A DNA stretch of 64,000 nt, taken from Eutreptiella sp. 'Long Island Sound 2002'. Its lineage: Eukaryota; Euglenozoa; Euglenophyceae; Eutreptiales; Eutreptiaceae. Below the pieces are notes generated by a model, which was not told the DNA's origin, made no database searches, and saw only the letters and a program-made list of their open reading frames with translations. Positions 42,639 to 52,505 of the stretch are shown here, piece after piece. Each line of letters opens with the position of its first letter. The first letter of the stretch is position 1. The stretch is from positions 25,473,000 through 25,536,999 of the forward strand of contig OZ038384.1 in assembly GCA_964036045.1 (NCBI GenBank), written 5' to 3'. Made by a program: the position numbers and the translations under genes.

Positions 42639-43715
42639 GGGGCAATGGATCCACATCAAGCCCTGATGCGGACCCCAGTGCTTCTTCCACGCGGAGTCCT
42701 GTGCGCACCAGTACTTCTCACACACCCGCAGATGGGCGGAGGTTCCTGAAGAGAACGCATCCAGGGCCAGATCCGAAGCTCCCAAGTCCGCGACAACTCG
42801 GCTCGCCACTTCCGGCCTTACGCCGTACTCCTGGTTTCCAGGACCAGTTGGCTCAGTGTCCAGCGCGGCCACTTCGAGCTGATTGCATTCGGGGTGGATC
42901 CATTGGCATTCCACATGGTGCTCAGGTGACGAAAGCCACGAGAGCTGGTCGTCCTGGTACAGGGTCATGGAGGCCTGGGCCGGGAGAACACCGGAGTCCG
43001 TCTCCATCATGAAGTCGTACCCGACGATCATGTCCCAGTCCATCTCGGCCTCGTAGAAGCGACCGTGCAGGAGGATTTCCTTGCCGAGGTCTGGGCGGCT
43101 CAGCTCACGATGGTTCACGAACTGCAGCCCAATGGCCGCTTCCTTTGTGCCTCCCACCATGTACTGGCCGTTCGCCACCTTCAGCCTGACAGGTTTCCGA
43201 CTGTCGGTCAGACACTCTGGTGGAAGTAGGCCAGCCTTGACCAAGCTGACTTGAGCTCCCGTGTCGACCAACACGTCGAAAACCTTTTCCACTTCCCCGC
43301 ATAAGGCACGGACCTTAAGATGCAACTGCCGCTCGCGACCGACACGGCGCACGGCGTGCAAACTCAGGATCTCCGGCCGTTCCAGAAGCTCAACAAGTGA
43401 CTGGTGCAGGTCGTGGACAATGGGCTCAGGCTGCCCATCTGCAGCATCCAGCTGCGGTCCGGGTGATCCTCCGATACTCTCGGAAAGATCCTGTAGTACA
43501 TCAAACACATTCTTGGTCGCGAAGGACGGACGGGTGCAAGGGTTCGTGCCTTCACTTGCCCTCACCCCGCCTCCGCGACTGGGTGCCGGACCGGGCCTTC
43601 CGCCCGCGGCAGTCCCCTTGTGCTTATTGACTCCCGACTGGGATGGTTCGGCGCTTCCCGCGTCACCATCCTGCGACCGCCTTAGCTGGGGCCCTTGGCT
43701 GCAGGGGCTCCGCTA
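42639..43715 (-). pseudogene. Element B protease and methyltransferase-like domain
   Basis: Same frame as Gag and RT. Protease active site FDVLVDTGAQVSLVKAG with Asp-Thr-Gly-Ala at 43,254-43,265, and closing motif WDMIVGYDFM. Then comes LDAFSSGTSAHLRVCEKYWC, SAWKKHWGPHQGLMWIHCP, and the TGA at 42,636 followed by WDIPRAIAKIRKDRS. This matches the layout of the A2 24.0-24.3-kb module ('D-x-F-A/S-S ... N-P-P-W ... K-I-R-x-D-x-x-x-A-V-L-V-V-P'). The N-P-P-type motif reads H-C-P-stop-W here, so it is degenerate. TAG at 43,713-43,715 opens this segment. Confidence 0.8.
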
Positions 43716-43871
43716 GGGGGCGTCGGTTGTGGAAGAAGGGGTGTTCTCCTCCGCATCAACCTCGTTGACGCCCTTCTTGCTTCTTTCGCTGCGAGTAGGC
43801 TTCTTGTCCTTGTCCTTGTTCTGGTTGTTCTGGTTGTTCTCCTTGTTCTTGTTGTCCGACCTGGGGACTCA
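43716..43871 (-). pseudogene. Element B Gag-Pol linker between TGA and TAG
   Basis: 52 codons between TGA 43,869-43,871 and TAG 43,713-43,715, in the common frame. It is Asn/Lys/Asp-rich low-complexity (NKNKENNQNNQNKDKDKK) and highly hydrophilic, as expected for a flexible Gag-Pol junction. The TGA could be a genuine Gag terminator suppressed by readthrough, or a CGA mutated to TGA. Confidence 0.6.
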
Positions 43872-46637
43872 GTTCCTCTTGATCTCCTGGATCTCCTTGG
43901 CCAACTCGGTCCCCTGCGACACCAGCTTGGAGAGCTCGTCCCTGTCCACATCCACCTTGGCTTCCCGGATACCCGCGGGCGCATGCTTCTTCGACCCGTG
44001 CGCCTTCTTGTAAGCCTCCGTGTCGGCCTTGTGGACGGGGCATGTTCGGTGGTCATGGTTGAAGCCTCGCTTCCTCCCATAACACACGAAACAGCCCTGA
44101 GGGTGAGCTCGTATGAACTCCCCAAAGGACAGCGGAGGGTCGCCAATGCGGCGAGGGTCCCTCTTCTCCTGCTTCCTCCAACCCTGTTGCAGGGGCTTCC
44201 AGTTTCCCGGTTTGCTCCCCGCCCTCAGGTTCTTGGCCACGAAGGCACACACGGCCACTTCGGCGGGCTCATCGTCGTCGTCATCGTCGACGAGAGTCTC
44301 ATCGCCGCCGGCTCCCGCTGGGTCCATGGCAGCTTCCCCGCCAGGTCCCTCGCCGACGTAGTTGACGTCGCGGTCGCCGGGCCTCAACCCGCGGGTGTGG
44401 TGTAGGTTCCGGTACTCCTTGAGCACCTCCTCTCCAACCCACTCCAGGATCTCGTCGCAGCTCATCCGCGCCGGGATGGCCTGCAGACGGATGGTCTGGC
44501 CGCTCAGCTCACACTCGTCAAGGCGCCACATCGCGGTCTTCTCGCGATCGCCCGAGACGGTGATGAGGAGAGCGTTCCGCAGGGAGTGCCGTTTGACATC
44601 CCGGGCCACGTTCTTCTTCGCCAAAGCCACCACGTTCGTATGATACTCTTTGGGGAGCATCATCTTGACCGTGTGGTTGGACTTGGCCCTGTTAGATTCC
44701 TCCTTGGTGACCCTCTTGATCCATGCTTCCGGCAGCATGGAGAGCAGGCGAGCCTGCTCGTCACCCTCATTCCAATCCTCCACGTTGCGGCGGTAGAGGG
44801 TGTATTTCCCTCGGAAGTCCCGCCAATCCCGCAGGCGGATCTCCCGTCCATCATGCTCAAGCTTGATGGACTTCCACCGCTTGGCAGCCACCTGCGGAGC
44901 GTCCACCCGCTCCTGCTCGTTGAGCCACTTCTTGGCTTCCTTGAGGGTCTTGATTTTCCCCTCCTTGGTCGCCATGAAGTATAGCTCTCCGAGCACTTCC
45001 GGCAGGCGGTACCTGAACCGTCTGAAGACATATCTCTCCGCATCCGCGTGAGGCATGTCTTCAGTGACGGTCAACCCCCAATCGTCCAGCTTCTCCAAGA
45101 AGCGGTCGAGGTTGAGGGGGTTGCCGTCGTACATGGGGGGCTTGATGTCCTTCAAGTCTTCCCACACGGCGGCGTCCGCGGCCTTAGAGACCATGAACGC
45201 CGGCCGCGAGGTCGACCGAGGTTCCCATCGGCCTCGCCCACGGACTCCCACGGCCGCCACGTCCATCTCCTCCATGGAATCCCTGTGGCTACGCCGCGGT
45301 TCCTCCATGTACGCTGAACCTAGATGTTCACGCCGTACTGCTTCCATGTACGCATCCTCATCACGGCGCTGGCGGTTGCGTTCAGCGGCCTCCCGTCGTA
45401 CACCACGCGGCGGGCTGATGTCGAACTCCTCCAGGTCCAGGTCCAGATCCTCACCTTCGCCGACATCCCACTCCACGTCTCCTCTGGGGACCTCATCCCT
45501 GAGTCCACCATAACGTCCTCCAGCCATTGAGATTGGCACCGGGGCTGGTGCCGGGCGTCGGGGGCGTACAGGTGTCCACGGTGGAGCACGGCGGTTGCGG
45601 TACTCCGCAGTGAGCCACTCATCACGCCATTCCTCACTGCAACTGCCGGGCGGCACGCGCTCGTTGCGGCGGCCCGCGCTGTGGTGAGAGGGGGCGGTGA
45701 GAGAGGGGGCACTGGCGCTGGGGCGACTCCTGGGGGCTCCGCCGGGGGCGTGGGGTCTGCCTGGACCTGGTCCGGGTCCCCAGCCGTCGTCCGACGAGCC
45801 AGACTCCAGGGGTGCGTGGTCGCTGCCGACGCTCCCACGGGCTTCCAGCGCGTCCAGCCTCTGCTGCAGGCGGCTGATGACCGTGTTCAGCTGCGTGGTC
45901 TCGGCCCTGGCGATGTCCAGCTCTTTCTGCGCGCGCGCGGCGACCCTGGAGATGCGAGCCATCTCGCCGTTGCCTGTGTCTACCTCCAGCTCGAGCAACT
46001 GGACTCTCCTGCGGAGGTAGACAATCCACCGCCAGGTGGTATCCGGGTCGCCGTTCCCTGGTGGGTCGTCGGGGTCCCCAGGGGGTCCTGCAGGAGGGCC
46101 TCCGCCGGGTCCGCCCGGTCCAGGGGGTCCTCCCCCGCCCGGTGGTCCGCCTCCAGGGGGTCCACTTGGTGGGCGTCCTCCAGGGGGTCCTGATGGTCCT
46201 CCGCCAGGGGGTCCCGGTGGGTCTCCGCCGGGTCGCCTCGGTGGGTCCGAGGATGGGCGCTTCTTCGTGATGCCGAAGTCCATGTCGTCATCCTCGTCCA
46301 TGTCGCCCCACCTGGGCGTCTCGGTCTCGGAAGACTCCGAGCTCCGGTAGGGAGGAGGGAGATCCTCATCCTCACCTTCCGGCTCCATGGGGACGTCTCC
46401 GCCTCCTCCGCCCGTCCAAGCCACCACTTTGCGATGTCGGCGGCCTCGTTCATCCCCGTCACTGGCGGTGAAGAAGGGGTCACTGTCGTGGGGGTGTCCA
46501 CCCGCTGGCCTCCGCGGCCTCTCGGGGGTCTTCCCCTTGCCCTTCCTCCGTCGACGGGCGGTGGGGCCACTGCTCCCACTGCTGCCCGTGTCCGCCTCAT
46601 CCAGCGTCATCCTGGAGGAGGCGTCCCCTTCGAAAAG
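43869..46637 (-). CDS. Element B Gag (913 aa from Met 46,610)
   Basis: Large Gag. The N-terminal 270 residues are Pro/Gly/Asp/Arg-rich (many PPG repeats at 46,036-46,270), with a heptad-like stretch around LQLLELEVDTGNGEMARISR to LNTVISRLQQRLDALEARG that may be a coiled coil. The capsid-like domain runs from IKPPMYDGNPLNLDRFLEKL through FRGKYTLYRRNVEDWNEGDE. A zinc-knuckle-like CFVCYGRKRGFNHDHRTC (C-x2-C-x8-H-x4-C) lies near residue 850, followed by KHAPAGIREAKVDVDRDELS. It would assemble the particle and bind element RNA. In frame with the upstream coiled-coil ORF (TAG 46,638-46,640) and with Pol. Confidence 0.85.
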   Translation of the reverse strand, partial: LFEGDASSRMTLDEADTGSSGSSGPTARRRRKGKGKTPERPRRPAGGHPHDSDPFFTASDGDERGRRHRKVVAWTGGGGGDVPMEPEGEDEDLPPPYRSSESSETETPRWGDMDEDDDMDFGITKKRPSSDPPRRPGGDPPGPPGGGPSGPPGGRPPSGPPGGGPPGGGGPPGPGGPGGGPPAGPPGDPDDPPGNGDPDTTWRWIVYLRRRVQLLELEVDTGNGEMARISRVAARAQKELDIARAETTQLNTVISRLQQRLDALEARGSVGSDHAPLESGSSDDGWGPGPGPGRPHAPGGAPRSRPSASAPSLTAPSHHSAGRRNERVPPGSCSEEWRDEWLTAEYRNRRAPPWTPVRPRRPAPAPVPISMAGGRYGGLRDEVPRGDVEWDVGEGEDLDLDLEEFDISPPRGVRREAAERNRQRRDEDAYMEAVRREHLGSAYMEEPRRSHRDSMEEMDVAAVGVRGRGRWEPRSTSRPAFMVSKAADAAVWEDLKDIKPPMYDGNPLNLDRFLEKLDDWGLTVTEDMPHADAERYVFRRFRYRLPEVLGELYFMATKEGKIKTLKEAKKWLNEQERVDAPQVAAKRWKSIKLEHDGREIRLRDWRDFRGKYTLYRRNVEDWNEGDEQARLLSMLPEAWIKRVTKEESNRAKSNHTVKMMLPKEYHTNVVALAKKNVARDVKRHSLRNALLITVSGDREKTAMWRLDECELSGQTIRLQAIPARMSCDEILEWVGEEVLKEYRNLHHTRGLRPGDRDVNYVGEGPGGEAAMDPAGAGGDETLVDDDDDDEPAEVAVCAFVAKNLRAGSKPGNWKPLQQGWRKQEKRDPRRIGDPPLSFGEFIRAHPQGCFVCYGRKRGFNHDHRTCPVHKADTEAYKKAHGSKKHAPAGIREAKVDVDRDELSKLVSQGTELAKEIQEIKRN

Positions 46638-48032
46638 CTATCGAAGGGTCTCCACTCGTGATCCTCCCGGGGGAGTCTCGCGGCGGAGTTTGGCCTCTGC
46701 CTCCTCCATTGCGGCGGCGGTGGCTGCGGCAGCTCGCACTTCGGCTTCCTCCCGAGCACGAGCCGCCCCGGCTTCCCGGGCCTGCTGCAGCCGCGCCTTC
46801 TGCGCTTCCAACGCTGCCAGCTCCGCCTCCGTCTTGGCCTTCTCCTCAGCGACCTTCCGTCGCGCGGCCTCGATGGCGTCCTTCTTGGCGGCGTCCGCCT
46901 GGGCCTTGGCCGTCGCTTCGGCGTGGGCCCTTTCCTCCGCCTCCTTCTTTGCCCTCTCTTGGGCAAGCGCCTCTTCCAGCGCCCTCACCTCGGCCTCCCT
47001 GCAGGCAATGGCCTCCTGCGTCAGGCGGGCTTCCTCGTCGGCTGCCGCCAACTCACCGTTGACCTGGGCAGTCGCTGCCCCATGGGCGGCTACGGCCGTG
47101 AGTCCAGCCGCAATGGCCGCCACGGTCCGGGCGTGGATGGCCATGCCATGCGCCCACTCCGCAGCCTCCTCCTGGGCGATGCCGACGGCGCCCTCCACGG
47201 CAGCGCTGTGCTGCCTGGCCCGTTGCCGGACAACCCGAAGGTTGCAGGGCACCCCACAGACGCGCTCACAGGCGCGCGCCACGTCCCTGTCGGGAACGAC
47301 GCTGCTGCTGGAGCTGGCCTGGTCGGCCGGCATCCTCCCGCGGTGGGCCGACTCCACGTCGCTGCTGGGGCCTGCTGGGGCCTGCTGGGGCCTCAGGAGC
47401 AGCTGACGGGGCTTGGCCTTGGTCTGCCTGGCGACTTGGATGAAGTCGCCGAGGGTGGCGTGGCCGGGGTGATGACCACCATTGGCCCGTTGGGGACTGG
47501 GGGCTGGGGTTCCGCCCTTGGCGCCTTGGGCGGCTTCGGCGGCCAGGGACTCCTGGTACTCCCGCCACCTCCGGTCCCGCTTCCTGTCCCCGGCGGACCG
47601 CTTCTCCTTCCCCGGAGACGCGCTGCTGCCGCCCTGCAGCCTGCGCTCGCTCCCCGGTTCCGGGAAGTTCTTCTCGATCATGTCCCACATGGAGACATTG
47701 ATCGAGGCGCCCGACGGGTACACGTTGGGCTCCTCGTCCTCCTCAATCCCGTCGGGACGCAGGCCTTCGCCAGGCCTGTCCGGCCGGGTCCACGTCCTCC
47801 AGCGCTTGCGGCGGAAGCGGTACTTGTACCCTTCCGCCCGCAGCCACTCCTCCACTGCCCGCAGGCGGTCCTCCCCCATGTCCTCGCGGAGCTCGAAGCT
47901 CCCGGGCATGCCGCCTTCGCACTGGGGGTGGCTGTGGCGGTAGTGCTGGTCCCAAGCCAACCCACGCAGCAGGCGCGCTGCGTGGGGGTGGGGCCGCGGC
48001 CACGTCCTGCCCGCTTCTTGCCAATGTACCAT
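46638..48032 (-). CDS. Element B N-terminal coiled-coil region (464 aa)
   Basis: Starts at ATG 48,032 in GCTGCCATGG, an ideal eukaryotic start context. An in-frame TAG lies about 24 codons upstream, so this is the likely polyprotein start. Residues 60-100 hold a short globular part (GEDRLRAVEEWLRAEGYKYR). Residues 310-450 are an almost pure Ala/Glu/Lys/Arg heptad pattern (EEALAQERAKKEAEERAHAE and onward), a long coiled coil. Separated from Gag only by TAG 46,638-46,640, which may be a mutated CAG, so this is probably the N-terminal part of an unusually large Gag of ~1,390 residues. Confidence 0.75.
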   Translation of the reverse strand: MVHWQEAGRTWPRPHPHAARLLRGLAWDQHYRHSHPQCEGGMPGSFELREDMGEDRLRAVEEWLRAEGYKYRFRRKRWRTWTRPDRPGEGLRPDGIEEDEEPNVYPSGASINVSMWDMIEKNFPEPGSERRLQGGSSASPGKEKRSAGDRKRDRRWREYQESLAAEAAQGAKGGTPAPSPQRANGGHHPGHATLGDFIQVARQTKAKPRQLLLRPQQAPAGPSSDVESAHRGRMPADQASSSSSVVPDRDVARACERVCGVPCNLRVVRQRARQHSAAVEGAVGIAQEEAAEWAHGMAIHARTVAAIAAGLTAVAAHGAATAQVNGELAAADEEARLTQEAIACREAEVRALEEALAQERAKKEAEERAHAEATAKAQADAAKKDAIEAARRKVAEEKAKTEAELAALEAQKARLQQAREAGAARAREEAEVRAAAATAAAMEEAEAKLRRETPPGGSRVETLR

Positions 48033-48437
48033 GGCAGCGGGGGGCGTACTTGGTCTTGAGGTCCTTGGTGTGCACTCGTTCTACTCAACGAACTGGTGGT
48101 GGTTGTTGAGGCGGGTGCTGCAGCACTGGACTGGGCGTGCGGCTGGTGCTGGTCAGCCGGTGGTTGTGGAAGTGGATGACGCGGCCTTGCTGGTCGGCCG
48201 ATGGGTCTGGTCTGTCCACTTCCTTCACGGTCGCGGCGCAGTTAGGACGATGCTCTGGACGGCGCTGCTGGCTCCGTGACGAACTCGGCGCTGTCGCTGG
48301 GTGGCGCTGCGAGCCGCTGCGCTGCGCTGCGAGCCGCTGCGCTGCGCTGCGAGCTGCGAGCTGCGCCGCGCTGCTCGGGGTTGGTGGCCCCGAGTGGCAC
48401 GCGAGGGTTGGGTAACCCCGCGGCGGTGAAACGCTTT
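48033..48437 (-). promoter_or_regulatory. Element B leader between 5' LTR and start codon
   Basis: 405 bases. A short tandem repeat of about 20 bp (GAGCCGCTGCGCTGCGCTGC) occupies 48,304-48,366. Just inside the LTR the sense strand reads AAAGCGTTTCACCGCCGCGG, which is not a standard tRNA 3'-end complement, so the primer is unidentified (an internal tRNA segment or self-priming is possible). Confidence 0.5.
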
Positions 48438-51400
48438 TGACGCGTTCCCGTGGGGGGCCGGCCACGGGACGCTGCGGTGACACGCACAGGTGAGCAGGCA
48501 GGCAAAGCACTACGCTCACAAGGGCATCAATACGCTCGTGTCATGTGACAAAGCGTTTCAGGATCCTTGCCACTCTGCAACAAGGGAACGAAAGTATGTA
48601 CAGCAACACATCAGTATATGCACACATGGGGTTAAGACTGGACTGGGGTAAGGGCATCACAGGACAATAGACACTCCATCCTAACTTGTATCCGAATCCC
48701 AGGTCCGACCCTCTCAGTGGCTGGTGGGGGCGGGGGCTCAAACACAACCCATGCCCTGCTCAGTCCGGACGCTGAAACCCTGCCCATAAGGGAGGTGTCC
48801 CGCCCAGCCACAGGCGAGTTCTTGAAAACCAAAATGCTCCGATGCCAACCGAAGGTAGCTCGCTATGCTCCTTTAACGGCAGGTCCCAACTCCACTCTTA
48901 GCGAGAGATATGGCCCCGCCATTATCACCCAGGAGTTGGTAGCTGAAAATGGGCTGTTTCAGCCCAAACTGATGATAGCTCCGAAAACTCCACAATTGAC
49001 CCCTCGTCAGGACCCGCCAGAGGTAGGGAGGAGGCAACTGACCCTATGCCCTTCGAGTACAAACTCCCTGGAACCCTCACCCAACCTGGTTCCCTCTGAC
49101 GTTCCGGCATCAGGGCAACACGGATGAGTCAAGTGGGGTCATGATGCCAAAATCACCAAAATTTGCGTCATTCCCACGCGTGGCTCGCCCGGCCAAGGTA
49201 AGGCCAATGGCTCACAGGGTAGGAGGCAGGACCTAGGACTTATATCTGAGTGTACAATTTGGGATTAGGTCCGGGCTCCCTGTGGGCATAGAGAAATGGG
49301 GCCGCCAATGGACCACACGGAAGGGGGAAATTGGGGTCCCAAAATGGGGTCATTTTGGCTGCTCGAAATGAGCCAAAATTCGGGGTGCTCCCAATAGTTT
49401 ATCTCCACGCCGGCTTGGAGATCAGATCTGCCGTTCCATACGCCATCCACCGGGAGTCCAACGAGGACTCCCATGCACTTGGCCCTCAAAGATCTCCATG
49501 CCACTCGGCGTGGTGACGATCCCAATTGGGTCCACAAATGCCAAAATGGTAAAATTGCCAGCACTCACTTTGGGCTAGCGCCTTAACGAAGGTTGCTCCG
49601 CTTCGCCCACGTGGTGTGTGAACCATGGGGACCAATATCCATATCACCCATTTCATATATGGTCCATTGGTCCATGCGTCCGGCGTGCACGAGGGTTAGA
49701 ACATAGTGCACGGCGGGCAGCAAAAGTGGATAATTGCTCAAAATGGCCAAAGATGCGCACACTCATGGTTGGGGCAAATGAGGCACATGCCCGACTCGGA
49801 CCGGAGTGTGCCATAGGATTGGTATCAAGTCATATGTATCCAACATATCTTTTGGGCGTCGCCCAACTCCTCCGGTATTGGGAATGGCAGGGTCGCCAAG
49901 TGAGCCCATGATTTGGGATAGTCCCAAATCGCCAACATGGCGGCCACGGTATGCCAAGTCCACGAGGAGTTATTCGCCGGGTCCAAGATATGTTGGGCAC
50001 CGAAGTATGTACCCTCATAGCATACTTGAGTCATGATGTCAATTGAGCGCAACGTTGAGATACACGGTCGCCACTTGACATCATGACGGGCCAAAAACGG
50101 CAAAATTGGCACAAAGACACACAAAAGTGCATTGAAAGGTGCACAATTATATTATAATATCTTCGGCTTGGATAGTGCAATCAACTAATCCTTCTAAACA
50201 CAATTCCTTGACACCAATAACCTTCGATTCCACATATGTGCTCCACTTGGGGCGCCTTGAAAGGTTACAAGCGCTGCTTCCCAAGTGGGCACATGAAAAT
50301 ATGGAAAATTGCAAAATAAACACCTTGCTCCCAACGCATCGCTTCGGGATCACCACACAAGCTTCCCTTCACGAAGGTTAGGCTTGCAATTGATCGTGGG
50401 GAGTTTGGAGAAGGGGCTTGCACAATATGAGGTCCATTGGCGGGCTTGGCTTGGAGCGATGGACCCGCCAAATGGGCACGCAACACAACACAAGGCACAT
50501 ACTCCATATTGCCCAAAAAGGTAGCTCCCCCCACGATATGTCGTGCCCCTCCAAGGGCATAACTTTGTGTCAATCGCTCATAGGAACTCAAGGAGAGTTC
50601 CTATGCAACACCAACACTTGCGCGCTACACTCGAAAGTTATCTTAACGCACGCAATATCATGGTCAAAGAGTTATAACGCAAACTCTACCCTCTTGACCA
50701 CGATCCATTACACTAGCGCGCACGTGTGGAGACGCAAGGCATATAAAGCTTCCCAAATTACGTCGGGAGTATTGTGAATACATCCCACGTTTCCTAATTG
50801 TCATTCCTCGCAAGCAACACGAGATATGACCTTCACAAGTGGCCTCACGAATCAACTTTGTTTTGCCCATATCTTTAAGACAAATGGAGGGCAGGATAAA
50901 AGGAAAGTTGATTCGTGCATAGGGAAGCACGTAGGTCCACTCGAAAGAGGTCAAATCAAGTGCGGGGATGTCGAAGTCGAAAATCCGATTTCAACATCCT
51001 GAAAAATTCGGATTAAGGTTGCGAGTGTAGAATGTGAAAATTGCGGATGCATCACCGCACTTCCTGAAGACTTTGGAGCCTTCGTCACGGATAGCGTTAA
51101 AATTTCCATTATAAACAGTTAAACTGGCGGTTACGGTAAAGTTGCGATCCAACCGCCAGCAGTCAAAACAGTGAATATCAGAACGGAAGCGTAAAAATTG
51201 ACGGAAACAATATGAAAATAAAACCCTGTTGATTCCTGATATTCTGATATATAAATCTCCGCTGGCGGTGCATCGGTTGCCGATGCGGGGCTTTACGGCA
51301 CGGAACACGCTCCCGCCGGGCTCGTACCGGGCGTCAACGGGCGCCTTCCGTACGTGGGGTTAGTGGACCGGAGACCGGTCTTCCCTTCCGTACTTGGGGT

Positions 51401-51461
51401 TAGTGGACCGGTGACCGGTTGTATGCCGTAACCTAGCCATGGGGTTCTGGGTACCGCTTCA
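48438..51461 (-). repeat. 5' LTR of element B (right copy)
   Basis: 3,024 bp, ends match the left copy exactly (plus-strand TGACGCGTTCCC ... GTACCGCTTCA). Visible differences from the left copy are clustered around 48,820-49,010 and otherwise scattered. As the 5' LTR it should carry the promoter; a TATA-like ATTTATATATCAG lies on the sense strand near 51,243-51,255. Confidence 0.9.
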
Positions 51462-51465
51462 AAAG
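51462..51465. repeat. Target-site duplication of element B, right copy (AAAG)
   Basis: AAAG immediately after the LTR terminus CA; partner of 34,219-34,222. Confidence 0.8.
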
Positions 51466-52407
51466 CAGCAAAAAAGGCGCCAGCCATGGTGAGCGCCCAT
51501 TTTTCTGTGTGTGGGAAACTATAGGTATTTTGAAGTAGATGTGGAGACCAAGGAAAGGCCAAGAAAAAATCCCTTTTTCCTGAAAGTGCGACAGTGGTGG
51601 CCACCACAGCACAAGGGGGGAGTACGAAAAAGTGCTTTTCCAATGCTTTGAGGCATACTCTAGTTGTATTAGAGATGCACTGAGCACACAGGCATTTCTA
51701 TCTTAGTATTGGCCCAACCAAAAGTGGTGATAACACATTTTGACCTATGGAACCAAACACCCAATCAGGATATGGAGTGGACCCCTTAATCCCCTATCAG
51801 TGTGAGGCAATTAATCTTTTCCTGAGTCGACTGAGAACTGACATATCCAGGGCAGAGCCTATGAATTTATCTATGTTTTATCATGAATTCTTAGCTGTCC
51901 TAGTGGTATGCACCCTAGGGGGCTGGGCACCTCTTTTTGAGAGGTCCTGGGTTCAATTCCCGGTCAGCCTAGCTAAGTAGGAAGATCCCATGTGACATGG
52001 CAGTGACCTCATCGCCACATGCCCTGCCACCTCAGCATATATGGGACCCAAAACAAAGAGTGCACATCTCCTGAGATGGCACTATGGAGATTGAGTGACC
52101 ATGGGGCAGTTTTGCAACTCTTTTCCAAAGCATTGCAGCTATCTTTGTGAACATGCAATCAGATGTGCCTTGAGTTGCAGTTTCTGTGAATATCCTTTCA
52201 TCTTTCACTGTTTACACTGCAGCCCTTCATGCTTTGATCCTGATTCTCTTCTACTTGCTTATTTCTGGCTTGGGCTATCCTGGATTGATTGTATTTCAGC
52301 AACTAAAACATTTTCATCTTCAAAAACAAGCAGCAGGAAACCCTACACCAGCAGCAAGCAGCAGGAGAGGCACAAACACAGTGTTGAAATCACTATAAAA
52401 GTTTCTG
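51466..52407 (+). repeat. 3' LTR of A2, last ~940 bp
   Basis: Continues the LTR interrupted by element B. Nearly identical to the 5' LTR fragment 20,070-20,856 from GGAGTACGAAAAAGTGC onward. Ends CACTATAAAAGTTTCTG, then LINE-D begins. Contains the second copy of the tRNA-like segment. Confidence 0.75.
51891..51977 (+). promoter_or_regulatory. tRNA-like element with A and B boxes in LTR-A (copy 2)
   Basis: Same as 20,338-20,425: A-box-like TGTCCTAGTGG at 51,896-51,906, B box GGTTCAATTCC at 51,950-51,960, and the ACCTC/GAGGT hairpin between them. Confidence 0.55.
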
Positions 52408-52505
52408 GCGGTGTGTGACGTGCTTTGAGGCGACCAGGGGCGTCCCCATGAGTCCACGCCCGTGGGGGGGGGGTGAGCGGGGCTGGGGGGGCTGTTGTCG
52501 TTTAG

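Larger units (their letters stand above)
34223..51461 (-). mobile_element. Chromovirus B: complete 17.2-kb Ty3/gypsy element
   Basis: Bounded by two 3,024-bp direct repeats with terminal TG...CA (TGACGC at one end, TGAAGC as the inverted other end) and flanked by the 4-bp duplication AAAG. Internally, on the minus strand: leader, coiled-coil N-terminal region, Gag, protease, methyltransferase-like domain, RT, RNase H, integrase, chromodomain, 1.5-kb untranslated region, polypurine tract. All coding parts share one frame from 48,032 to 38,730. The LTRs differ at scattered positions, so insertion is fairly recent but not current. It sits inside the A2 3' LTR. Confidence 0.92.

Noticed and set aside
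9984-48032. Reassigned stop codons (TAG or TGA read as an amino acid)
   Set aside because: In A1/A2 comparisons the stops stand at different residues (Tyr, Lys, Trp, Cys, Gln), and those of B fit C-to-T mutation. A single reassignment cannot explain them.
38781-48059. Plus-strand ORFs of 100-440 codons across element B
   Set aside because: They lie antisense to a well-supported gag-pol frame and have no family resemblance.
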